Assembly: GCA_020635815.1 (NCBI GenBank)
Contig: JACJZB010000004.1
Coordinates: 62,001 to 126,000 of the forward strand
Direction of reading: 5' to 3'
DNA from: Flavobacteriales bacterium
GTDB lineage: Bacteria > Bacteroidota > Bacteroidia > Flavobacteriales_E > Vicingaceae
DNA length: 64,000 bases
Of the stretch, positions 8,633-16,389 are shown piece after piece (position 1 is the stretch's first letter; each line of letters opens with the position of its first letter). A program made the translations under genes and the position numbers. The notes below the pieces were generated by a model. The model was not told the DNA's origin, did no database searches, and worked only from the letters and a program-made list of their open reading frames with translations.

Positions 8633-9313
8633 ATGCTCCCTAAAATAGCGGTACTATCAACCAACAAAATAGAAAGCCATGAGTTAATTTCTCTTTTTAA
8701 CAAAGAGGGCTATGAAGCTGTGTTTTATTCTGATGCTAAAAAACAAACGTTAAATAACATTATAAACACTTCTCCTGATATTGTGTTGATTGATTTAGAC
8801 TTAGAAACAACAGACGGAATTGAAGTTTGCTATTTTTTGAGAAACGAGAAAAAGACCAACTCTTTTCTTCTTCTTTTTTCTGACAAAACTGAAGAGTATA
8901 TAGAAATAGAGGCTTTTAAAGCTGGAGCTGATGATTACATTATTAAACCTATAAACCCTCGATTATTTGTAAGGAAAATCAAGGCAATATTAAACCGAAG
9001 CAATCAAGAGAAAGAGAAAATAAAACAAAAACAGCTCGTTTTTAAAGACGTTACAGTTGATTTAGACAGTTACACTGTTTTTAAAGAAGATAAAGAAACA
9101 TACTTACCCAGAAAAGACTTTGAAATACTACAACTTTTTATTTTAAACCCAAAAAAAGTATATTCCAGAGAAGAAATATATAAACTTGTTTGGTCTTCAG
9201 AAGAAAGTTTCAATCCAAGAATAATAGACGTTCATATTAGAAAAATAAGAGAAAAGGTTGGAAACTATTTTATCGAGACAATTAAAGGGGTTGGGTATAA
9301 ACTTTCTGTTTAA
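8633..9313 (+). CDS. OmpR/PhoB-family response regulator with atypical receiver
   Basis: A 226-residue receiver plus winged-helix (Trans_reg_C) protein. The DNA-binding half (about 130-226) is complete, with F-E-I-L-Q-L-F, R-I-I-D-V-H-I-R-K-I-R-E-K and T-I-K-G-V-G-Y-K-L. In the receiver the phosphoacceptor Asp54, Ser83 and Lys105 are kept, but the acidic Mg2+ pair that is Asp8-Asp9 in the neighbouring regulator (13847-14515) is replaced by Ser9-Thr10. Such receivers often work without ordinary phosphorylation. No kinase gene is adjacent. Its preceding repeats suggest membership of the phosphate regulon. The family is certain; its target genes are unknown. Confidence 0.9.
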   Translation: MLPKIAVLSTNKIESHELISLFNKEGYEAVFYSDAKKQTLNNIINTSPDIVLIDLDLETTDGIEVCYFLRNEKKTNSFLLLFSDKTEEYIEIEAFKAGADDYIIKPINPRLFVRKIKAILNRSNQEKEKIKQKQLVFKDVTVDLDSYTVFKEDKETYLPRKDFEILQLFILNPKKVYSREEIYKLVWSSEESFNPRIIDVHIRKIREKVGNYFIETIKGVGYKLSV

Positions 9314-9327
9314 TTCTTAAATAGAGC

Positions 9328-9360
9328 AAAAAAAGGAGTGGTTTAAACCACTCCTTTTTT
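9328..9360. terminator. bidirectional terminator between convergent genes
   Basis: A fully self-complementary stem (ten bases GGAGTGGTTT at 9335-9344 and their complement) flanked by A-runs on the left and T-runs on the right. It can stop transcription both from the regulator (+) and from the TonB receptor (-). Confidence 0.92.
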
Positions 9361-9372
9361 ATATGGTTTGTA

Positions 9373-12219
9373 TTATTTGAAAGTATAGCTATATCCTACC
9401 CCAAAAAACCTTCCTTCACTATAAGATGAGAATATTTCATCATTAGCATTAAATGAGCCATAAACACGTTGTCTTTTTTGATTTAAAAGATTGGTTACGT
9501 TAAAACTAACTTTGTGTCGTTTAAGCTCTCCACCTAAGCCTTTAGATAGCTTTATTGTTAAGTCATGAAAAGCTTTATCATATACGTCTGGAATACGCCC
9601 AATGCCAACTATTGCCAAGCTTTTTCCCTGAACATTGTAACTCAAGGTTGCGTCTATAGCTTTGTCGCGATTGGTATAACCCAAAAAAGTATTAATTAGA
9701 TATGGTGCTTGACCTTGGAAATCTCTTGTTTTTTCAATAGTTTGACCATCTCTTGCCTCTAAAACTCTTGATTGATATTCAATATCACTCATTTCAACTT
9801 CTGATTTTGCAAAAGTTACGTTTGCCCCAACAGAAATGTTTTTAAGTTTTTCGTTAATGAATTCAAGATTTTTTTTCAATTCAAATTCAACACCTAAAAC
9901 TGTTGCCTTCTCAACATTTCTTGGAGTAATGTTGTCTGCACTTGTTGCGTTATAAGAAACAACCTCAATAGGGTTAGAAAACGTTTTGTAAAAACCACTT
10001 ACTGAAATAATATCTGTTGACCCCATATATTTTTCAAAACGTAAGTCATAATTGTTAATATAGGTCTGAACTAAATCTAAATTTCCTATAAAAGTAATTT
10101 GTGTTACGGCGTCATAAATTTGTGCACCTGATTTTTCTTTAAAAGAAGGTCTTGCCAATGTTCTACTGAAATTACCCCTAATGTTTACATCTTTCATTAT
10201 TGAATAAACAACACTTACCGCTGGAAGCACATCTAGCTCATCTAACACAACACGGTCTTTATAAATATCTTCTTTAGGATCAATTACAGTTTGTCTTTGC
10301 CCTGTATATTTCATTTCTGCTTTTTCAACACGAGCTCCGTAAATTACTTTTAAAGAACTATCAATAGGAAGTTCATTCATTAAATAACCAGCAATAACCG
10401 TTTGCCCTGCAACATATATATTAGAAGAATCTATTTGACCTATTGCATATATACCTTCGCCAGTTGTTGGTGAGTTGGCAGCACTAAACAAATATTCGTT
10501 AGTAAACAGTTGGTCTGGGTCTCCAGAATATTCAGGTTGGCCAATGTTTCTAAAGTTGTACTCTACAACATCAAAAGAGCGTTCTTTAAACACATAGTTT
10601 ACCCCAGTCTTAAGCGTGCTTTTCATTTCTGACCACTGATTAAAATCCCATTTCAAATCGGCTTTAGCGTTTAAATTTATTTCTTCTAAATTTCTATACG
10701 CTCTATTTACTAAAGCTCCTTCTCCGTATGCGAGCGTATATTCTCCTTCATCCGAAATAACATATATAGTCTGTCTTAAGTCTGGTTCTTTGTTTAAAGC
10801 TAAAGAAGGAGAAATTGCCGTTTTTAACTCTAGCTTTTTATTAAACTGATGTTTGGTCGCCAACAAAACATTACTAATACTTCTTTGATTATAATAAAGG
10901 TTTGTTTTATCTAAAGTTACGTTGTTATCAGAAAAGTCGGTGTTTTCTTGTAATAACTTAGTGGCAGTCTTTATTCCGTTTTGAGTATGAAATAAAGTTA
11001 AAGAATATTTGCTTTTTTCCCGTTTTAATGAAGTGCTTAACAACCCATTCCAAAGCACCTCTTGTTTTCCAATTGTACCGTTGTTTTGTTCAACCAACTC
11101 AAGGTTAAATTTTGATGTTGTATCGCTATTTTGAAAAGTGTTAAACTCAAAATCATCATAATATGTATATTTCATACTATAGCCTAAAGAAGCAACAAAA
11201 CCTATCGTGTTTTTTTCTCCATCAAATTGATTTCCATAAGTGATATTATATCGTTGGTTTAACAAACTGTTTGCTTCAATTGCAGACATATCTCTATCGA
11301 AAGCTCTTGTAGCTTTTTGAACAGAAACATTATTTTCTGGACTAATTAAAGGTCTTGGGATTTCACTTTTAGGATTAATAGGGCTTGTTCTCCAGCCTGC
11401 TCCATCAGCCCACAAATCGGAAGTATAACCAGCGTACGATAAAAAATTATTTTTAAAGTGCATATTTGGGTTATAACTAAAAGATGTAGAAATATTAAAA
11501 AACTTGCTTTCAGGAAAGTCTTTAGTAACAATATCAACCATTCCGCCAGTAAAGTCTCCAGGTAAGTCAGGTGAAAATGTTTTATAAACAACAATATTGT
11601 CCACAACACTAGTTGGGAAAATATCTACTTGTACAGAATTCCTATCAGGGTCTAAACCAGGAATAGTAATACCGTTTAGTATGGTTTTAGTATATCTATC
11701 ACCTAAACCTCTTACATAAACATTTTTTCCTCCCTGAATAGAAACTCCAGTTACTCTTTTTAAGGCACCTGCAGCAGAGTTGTCTCCTGTTTTTGCAAAT
11801 GTTTGAGCGGAAATACCATCAATTAAATTAACTGATTTTCTTTTTATTGTAGAAATGGCTGCTTCATTGTTTCTTACTTGTTTCGCGGTTAATTCAAATG
11901 TTTCTCCAGTAATGGATTGGTCTTTCATCCTTAACGGAACAACAGTAACACCACCATCTTTTACAACAACATCACTTACTTTTTGTGTAGCAAAAGAGAC
12001 ATAAGAGCTTATAATTGTATAAGTTCCAGGGGCAACAGATATGGTATAATTACCGTCAAAATCTGTTATACCTCCCGTTGTTGTTCCTTCTATAATTACA
12101 CTACAACCAATTAATGGCAATCCTGTAGCGTCTTCTATTACTGTTCCTCTTATTTTGCCTGTTTGTGCTATTAGGTTAACACAAAGAATAAGTAATAGTA
12201 ATGTTAATGTGTTTTTCAT
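9373..12219 (-). CDS. TonB-dependent outer-membrane receptor of the phosphate locus
   Basis: The start is placed at the ATG at 12219 (MKNTLTLLLLILCVNLIAQ, a clear signal peptide). An upstream in-frame ATG at 12255 would lie inside a hairpin and give an unlikely leader. The product of about 948 residues has an N-terminal carboxypeptidase-regulatory-like domain (G-T-V-I-E-D-A-T-G and T-D-F-D-G-N-Y), a plug domain (V-Y-V-R-G-L-G-D-R-Y, D-I-F-P-T), and a beta-barrel ending in Y-S-Y-T-F-K. It imports an unknown ligand using TonB energy. It lies downstream of a lipoprotein gene and among phosphate regulators, so a phosphorus-containing ligand is plausible but unproven. Confidence 0.9.
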   Translation of the reverse strand: MKNTLTLLLLILCVNLIAQTGKIRGTVIEDATGLPLIGCSVIIEGTTTGGITDFDGNYTISVAPGTYTIISSYVSFATQKVSDVVVKDGGVTVVPLRMKDQSITGETFELTAKQVRNNEAAISTIKRKSVNLIDGISAQTFAKTGDNSAAGALKRVTGVSIQGGKNVYVRGLGDRYTKTILNGITIPGLDPDRNSVQVDIFPTSVVDNIVVYKTFSPDLPGDFTGGMVDIVTKDFPESKFFNISTSFSYNPNMHFKNNFLSYAGYTSDLWADGAGWRTSPINPKSEIPRPLISPENNVSVQKATRAFDRDMSAIEANSLLNQRYNITYGNQFDGEKNTIGFVASLGYSMKYTYYDDFEFNTFQNSDTTSKFNLELVEQNNGTIGKQEVLWNGLLSTSLKREKSKYSLTLFHTQNGIKTATKLLQENTDFSDNNVTLDKTNLYYNQRSISNVLLATKHQFNKKLELKTAISPSLALNKEPDLRQTIYVISDEGEYTLAYGEGALVNRAYRNLEEINLNAKADLKWDFNQWSEMKSTLKTGVNYVFKERSFDVVEYNFRNIGQPEYSGDPDQLFTNEYLFSAANSPTTGEGIYAIGQIDSSNIYVAGQTVIAGYLMNELPIDSSLKVIYGARVEKAEMKYTGQRQTVIDPKEDIYKDRVVLDELDVLPAVSVVYSIMKDVNIRGNFSRTLARPSFKEKSGAQIYDAVTQITFIGNLDLVQTYINNYDLRFEKYMGSTDIISVSGFYKTFSNPIEVVSYNATSADNITPRNVEKATVLGVEFELKKNLEFINEKLKNISVGANVTFAKSEVEMSDIEYQSRVLEARDGQTIEKTRDFQGQAPYLINTFLGYTNRDKAIDATLSYNVQGKSLAIVGIGRIPDVYDKAFHDLTIKLSKGLGGELKRHKVSFNVTNLLNQKRQRVYGSFNANDEIFSSYSEGRFFGVGYSYTFK

Positions 12220-12234
12220 GATTTTAATAAAATA

Positions 12235-12266
12235 AAAATTGCCGCAATGTTTCATGCAGCAATTTT
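12235..12266 (-). terminator. intercistronic terminator/attenuator-like hairpin
   Basis: Inverted repeat of 12 bp with one G-T pair (arms 12235-12246 and 12255-12266, 8-base loop). On the minus strand it is followed by a T-rich stretch. It lies between the lipoprotein stop and the TonB-receptor start and could lower receptor expression relative to the lipoprotein. Confidence 0.6.
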
Positions 12267-12316
12267 AAGACTGTAAAATGTTGTAAGTATTACTTCAACA
12301 TTAACTAATTGTTAAT
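12260..12316 (-). promoter_or_regulatory. possible Pho-type promoter of the TonB receptor
   Basis: On the minus strand ATTAACA begins at 12316 and GTTAATG at 12305, 11 bp apart. A -7-like TAAAATTG begins at 12267, 49 and 38 bp downstream, again in the shared phase. The box overlaps the hairpin arm and the repeats are partly palindromic, so this is weak. Confidence 0.3.
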
Positions 12317-12319
12317 TCA

Positions 12320-13609
12320 CTATTGCATTTTGTATTGAGCAGTGTTTGATGCTAAAGACCATCCGGCAAATTGGCTCATGTCTATACCATTTGTAATACC
12401 CACATTTGTTGTGTTGTTGTTGGTAAATATTGTTGCATCAAAACTAGGTTGGTCTGAACTGAATATACCAGACAAAGAAGACTCATTAAATGTATTGTTT
12501 GTAATGGTTAGTGTAGAAGTTCCAGTTCCTGCGTAGTTATTATAAGCGTCAGCACCAAGAGCTTTAACTAAAGCTCCAGATTTAAAGCCAGTAAAGTGTA
12601 CATTTTGTAGTGTCCCTTGTGCTTTTGATTTGAAAACAGCAAAGTTTCCGTTAGAAATAGTTGATGAAACTCCTGAACCAACAACATATCCTTTGTCAAA
12701 AGTGAATAAGCCAGTATTATTTGAAGACCCTTCAGGCCCGTCTATTTCAAAAGCATCTCCATCTTGAGTAGGGCTTAAAACAGCAATAAAATTTGATATT
12801 GTTCCGCTGTAAGATTGGTCAACATCATAACAATCATCATCAATCTTTATTACAATGGCATCAGAAACATTAACAGAACCCCCAAAAAACTCTATACCAT
12901 CATCTAATCCAGCGTAAATTTCAACATGATTTATCGTTGTTCCATTTCCAACACCACCTAGAGTTAGTCCATTAATTTCATTCCCCCCTGACAATACAAT
13001 TCCACCATGTCTAATTGAGCAGTATTGAAATTCTCCTGAATTATCAGAAACATCAGAACCACCATAAGTTGTTCCAGCAGTTCCAGCAGGAATACCTTCT
13101 ACTTCAGCTGTTGTTCCTGAGCTTGGAGAAACAGGAGCATCACCTAAAATGATAACCCCACCCCACAAGCCTTTGTTGGCTACAGACAAGTTTGGACTTT
13201 CAATTTGTCCTGGTAAAATTTGATCATCCTCTCCTGTAAAAATAATCGGGCTTGAAGCTGTTCCTGTAGCGTGAATTTTTGCACCAACACCAACAATTAA
13301 AACAGAAGCACTCGCACCATCTCCAGCTTTTCCTTTTATTATGGTGCCCGCTTCTATTGTTAATTCGGCTGGAGCTTGAATAATAACCCTTCCTTCTAAG
13401 AACACAATCTTATCTTTGGTCCAAGTTGTGTTTGTTGTTATGTTTCCTGAAACAGTAATTGAAGGATAAGAATCTTCTGTTGTTGTTGTAGGAAGAACTA
13501 CAACATCATCCTCGTTGTTGTCTTTGTTTTTTGAGCAAGAGGTAAACACTAAGCTTGTTCCAAACATTAATGCTGTTGCTAATAATAAGTTTTTAGTTTT
13601 CATTTTCAT
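12320..13609 (-). CDS. beta-helix-like surface lipoprotein paired with the TonB receptor
   Basis: A 429-residue product with a lipoprotein signal (lipobox F-T-S-C, Cys about 25) and an acidic low-complexity linker. The body is rich in G, N, S and T with repeating short strands (T-W-T-K-D-K-I-V-F-L-E-G-R-V, L-T-I-E-A-G-T-I-I-K-G, G-G-V-I-I-L-G-D-A-P), the pattern of a right-handed parallel beta-helix. Related proteins are sometimes annotated 'multidrug transporter', which the sequence does not support. Three 11-bp-spaced TTAA(C/T)A repeats precede it. It lies directly upstream of the TonB receptor, so a surface ligand-capture partner is likely but inferred. Confidence 0.8.
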   Translation of the reverse strand: MKMKTKNLLLATALMFGTSLVFTSCSKNKDNNEDDVVVLPTTTTEDSYPSITVSGNITTNTTWTKDKIVFLEGRVIIQAPAELTIEAGTIIKGKAGDGASASVLIVGVGAKIHATGTASSPIIFTGEDDQILPGQIESPNLSVANKGLWGGVIILGDAPVSPSSGTTAEVEGIPAGTAGTTYGGSDVSDNSGEFQYCSIRHGGIVLSGGNEINGLTLGGVGNGTTINHVEIYAGLDDGIEFFGGSVNVSDAIVIKIDDDCYDVDQSYSGTISNFIAVLSPTQDGDAFEIDGPEGSSNNTGLFTFDKGYVVGSGVSSTISNGNFAVFKSKAQGTLQNVHFTGFKSGALVKALGADAYNNYAGTGTSTLTITNNTFNESSLSGIFSSDQPSFDATIFTNNNTTNVGITNGIDMSQFAGWSLASNTAQYKMQ

Positions 13610-13638
13610 TTAATTTTAATTTCATAAATTTTATGATG

Positions 13639-13717
13639 CAAAATAAAGGTGAAGAGGTTACCTTGTCATGAAAGTAACTTTATAGTTGTTTTAACATCGT
13701 GTTAAGAAAATATTAAC
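13639..13717 (-). promoter_or_regulatory. putative triple Pho box plus promoter of the lipoprotein gene
   Basis: On the minus strand GTTAATA, CTTAACA and GTTAAAA begin at 13717, 13706 and 13695, three units at exactly 11-bp period. A -7-like TTATTTTG begins at 13646, 71, 60 and 49 bp downstream, the same phase modulo 11 as the other promoters of the locus. Confidence 0.6.
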
Positions 13718-13778
13718 AGACATAAGGAGGAAATAAAAATCAACCGTAATAGCTTTGTTTTTGTTGGTTAGAATATAA

Positions 13779-13824
13779 TTTAATGTTAACTTAACATCAC
13801 TATAAAAGAACAGTTGTAACTTCG
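13779..13824 (+). promoter_or_regulatory. putative Pho box plus promoter of the phoB-like gene
   Basis: TTTAATG at 13779 and CTTAACA at 13790 are 11 bp apart. The -7 element TAACTTCG is at 13817-13824, 38 and 27 bp downstream. This would allow autoregulation by the product of the following gene. Confidence 0.6.
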
Positions 13825-13846
13825 TAAAAGAATAAAAAATTAAAGG

Positions 13847-14515
13847 ATGGAAAAGATTTTACTAGTGGATGATGAGCAAGATATTTTAGAGTTTATAGGC
13901 TATAACTTGTCTAAAGAAGGGTATGAAGTAATAACTTCTTCTAATGGAAAAGAAGCAATAAAAATCGCCCAAAAGGAAAACCCAGATTTAATTATTTTGG
14001 ATGTTATGATGCCTGAAATGGACGGAATAGAAGCGTGTTTGGAACTTAGAAAAATTGAAAAACTAAAGGATACATTAATCATTTTTTTAAGTGCAAGAGG
14101 AGAAGACTATTCTCAAGTTGCGGGATTTGATGCTGGTGCTGATGATTATATTTCTAAACCAATTAAACCAAGATTGTTGGTAAGCAGGGTAAAAGCAATT
14201 TTAAGAAGAAAAGGTTCTAGCCAAGAGGAAGCTATAGATGAAGAGGGGGCAATTCGAATAGATAGAGAAAAATATTTAGTGTATAAAGAAGGGGAAGAAT
14301 ACTCTTTTCCTAAAAAAGAATTTGAATTGTTAGCCTTATTAATATCTAAACCAGGAAAGGTTTTTACTAGAGAGGTTATTTTAGACAGTGTTTGGGGGGG
14401 AGAAGTTGTTGTTGGAGACAGAACAATTGATGTTCACGTAAGAAAATTAAGAGAAAAGCTTGGTGACCAATACATTAAAACGATTAAAGGGGTTGGCTAT
14501 AAGTTTGAAGCTTAA
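13847..14515 (+). CDS. phoB: PhoB-like response regulator, OmpR family
   Basis: A 222-residue two-domain regulator. The receiver is canonical: Asp8-Asp9 acidic pair, phosphoacceptor Asp52 in LIILDVMMPEMDG, Ser82 and Lys104. The C-terminal winged helix carries F-E-L-L-A-L-L, R-T-I-D-V-H-V-R-K-L-R-E-K and T-I-K-G-V-G-Y-K-F. A PhoR-like kinase follows 36 bp later, so this is a complete two-component pair. Together with the phosphate porin, Na+/Pi cotransporter and the TTAACA repeats upstream of several genes, it is the probable activator of the locus, including itself. The family is certain; the PhoB assignment is inferred from context. Confidence 0.9.
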   Translation: MEKILLVDDEQDILEFIGYNLSKEGYEVITSSNGKEAIKIAQKENPDLIILDVMMPEMDGIEACLELRKIEKLKDTLIIFLSARGEDYSQVAGFDAGADDYISKPIKPRLLVSRVKAILRRKGSSQEEAIDEEGAIRIDREKYLVYKEGEEYSFPKKEFELLALLISKPGKVFTREVILDSVWGGEVVVGDRTIDVHVRKLREKLGDQYIKTIKGVGYKFEA

Positions 14516-14538
14516 TCTTTTAGTTATAAAAAATCAAT

Positions 14539-14546
14539 TACCTTTG
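14539..14546 (+). promoter_or_regulatory. -7 promoter element upstream of phoR-like gene
   Basis: TACCTTTG matches TAnnTTTG perfectly and ends five bases before the GTG start codon. If used, the transcript would be leaderless or nearly so. It may provide basal kinase expression in addition to read-through from the phoB-like gene. Confidence 0.45.
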
Positions 14547-14551
14547 CAGTT

Positions 14552-15607
14552 GTGAACAACCTTACACCCAAAGGGATAGCCCTTAGAATTTCTTTATTAG
14601 TAGCAACAATTGTTACCATTATTGTTTTGTTGGCTCAAGCTTATGCTGATAAATATAATTTTTTGGTAATAGGATGTGTTTATCCTGCAGCCTTTTTTTC
14701 GTCATATTTTGGTTTTTTAATAGCAATTGAAAAATTTATTTACTCCAAAATAAAGTTAGTTTATAGAACCATCCACAACTTAAAAAGAAACAAAAACAGC
14801 AATTTAAAAAACATTAGCTTAGATACAGATATTCTTAATCAAGTTCGAGAAGATGTTATTGAGTGGGACAAAACAAACAAGCAAGAAATTGAACGGTTAA
14901 AAGATATGGAATCTTATCGCCGAGAGTTTGTAGGAAATGTTTCGCATGAACTAAAAACACCTATTTTTAATATTCAAGGGTATTTATTAACGCTTTTAGA
15001 AGGGGGTTTGTATGATGAAAAAATTAACACTAGCTACTTAACCAAAGCTAATAAAAGTGTTGAACGAATGATAGCTATTATTGAAGATTTAGATCAAATT
15101 ACCAAGCTTGAGTCGGGAATTATCGAAATGAATATTCAAAAAGTAGATTTAACCGAATTAACACAAGAGGTTATAAACTCCATTGACATAACGGCACAAG
15201 AAAAAAAGATTAAAATTAAAATTATAAACCACACCAACAAACCTTCTGTTTTTGTTTTTGCTGACAATGATAAGGTAAGTCAAGTTTTGGTAAATTTAAT
15301 TGTAAATTCATTTAAATACGGCAAAGAAGGAGGGGAAACGAAAATAGAGTTTTTTGATATGGATGAACATATTTTGGTTGAGGTTTCTGATAATGGACAA
15401 GGAATTCCTGAAGAGCACCATGCAAGACTTTTTGAACGATTTTATAGAACAGACAAAGGACGAGCAAGAAATGCAGGAGGCTCTGGTCTAGGACTTTCCA
15501 TTGTTAAGCATATTATTGAAGCTCACGAACAAACTATTAACGTTAGAAGCACCCCAAACGAAGGTTCAACTTTTTCTTTTACATTAAAGAAATACAGTAA
15601 TAAATAA
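14552..15607 (+). CDS. phoR: PhoR-like membrane sensor histidine kinase
   Basis: The 351-residue kinase starts at a GTG; no ATG lies nearby in frame. Two N-terminal membrane helices (about 11-30 and 36-60) are joined by a very short loop, as in PhoR proteins that sense through partner proteins rather than a periplasmic domain. A coiled linker leads to the HisKA H-box (NVSHELKTP, His132), then the HATPase_c domain with N box (N-L-I-V-N-S-F-K-Y-G), G1 (D-N-G-Q-G-I), F box and G2 (G-S-G-L-G-L-S-I-V-K). It lies directly after the phoB-like gene and is its probable partner. Confidence 0.9.
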   Translation: MNNLTPKGIALRISLLVATIVTIIVLLAQAYADKYNFLVIGCVYPAAFFSSYFGFLIAIEKFIYSKIKLVYRTIHNLKRNKNSNLKNISLDTDILNQVREDVIEWDKTNKQEIERLKDMESYRREFVGNVSHELKTPIFNIQGYLLTLLEGGLYDEKINTSYLTKANKSVERMIAIIEDLDQITKLESGIIEMNIQKVDLTELTQEVINSIDITAQEKKIKIKIINHTNKPSVFVFADNDKVSQVLVNLIVNSFKYGKEGGETKIEFFDMDEHILVEVSDNGQGIPEEHHARLFERFYRTDKGRARNAGGSGLGLSIVKHIIEAHEQTINVRSTPNEGSTFSFTLKKYSNK

Positions 15608-15633
15608 TAGTTTAGATTTCGTTACTTTGTATT

Positions 15634-16389
15634 ATGCAGGTAAAATTATCGGTAGTAATAATTACTTATAACGAAGAGGTAAACATTGAAAGGTGTTTGT
15701 CTTCTGTCGTTGATATTGCAGATGAGATTGTTGTTGTAGATTCTTTTTCGACAGACAAAACCAAAGAGATTTGTTTAAAATACAAAACCCAATTTATTGA
15801 ACATGGTTTTGAAGGTCATATTGAACAAAAAAATTGGGCAATTACAAGAGCTAAATACCCATATATTTTATCGTTAGATGCTGATGAAGCATTAACTCCT
15901 GAACTCATAAAAGAAATACAACAAATAAAAAAGAATTGGACACATGATGGTTATAGTTTTAATCGCTTAACCAATTATTGTGGTAAATGGATAAAACATA
16001 GTGGCTGGTATCCAGATAAAAAACTAAGACTTTGGGATAGCCGTTTGGGTGAATGGAAGGGAGAAAACCCTCATGACAGATACGAGCTAACCACAAACAA
16101 GATAAAACACATTAATCAAGATATTTTACACTATAGCTATTATTCCATAGCAGAGCATTTAGTGCAGGTAAATTATTTTACTGACATTGCCGCAAAGGCA
16201 GCGGTCAAAAAAGGAAAGAAAATTTCGCTATTTAATATCTTTTTTAACCCTATTGTTAAGTTTTATAGAGATTACATTTTTAAACTAGGAATTTTAGATG
16301 GGTATTACGGATTCGTTATTGCAATAATTTCCAGTCATGCAACATTTTTAAAGTACGCTAAAATTAAACAGTTGCAACAAAAAAAATGA
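15634..16389 (+). CDS. family 2 glycosyltransferase, WaaE/KdtX-like LPS type
   Basis: The 251-residue cytoplasmic or membrane-associated GT-A enzyme begins LSVVIITYNEEVNIERCL and has V-V-V-D-S-F-S-T-D and the metal-binding L-S-L-D-A-D-E-A motif. The later segment H-S-G-W-Y-P-D-K-K-L-R-L-W is typical of the WaaE/lipopolysaccharide core beta-glucosyltransferase subgroup. It overlaps the next gene, a GT9 heptosyltransferase-like enzyme, by four bases (ATGA), which indicates translational coupling and a shared role in LPS or surface-glycan assembly. Acceptor and sugar are not determined. Confidence 0.88.
   Translation: MQVKLSVVIITYNEEVNIERCLSSVVDIADEIVVVDSFSTDKTKEICLKYKTQFIEHGFEGHIEQKNWAITRAKYPYILSLDADEALTPELIKEIQQIKKNWTHDGYSFNRLTNYCGKWIKHSGWYPDKKLRLWDSRLGEWKGENPHDRYELTTNKIKHINQDILHYSYYSIAEHLVQVNYFTDIAAKAAVKKGKKISLFNIFFNPIVKFYRDYIFKLGILDGYYGFVIAIISSHATFLKYAKIKQLQQKK

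Noticed and set aside
12219..12255. Longer start of the TonB receptor at the ATG at 12255
   Set aside because: It adds 12 residues before a clear signal peptide and lies in a terminator-like hairpin.
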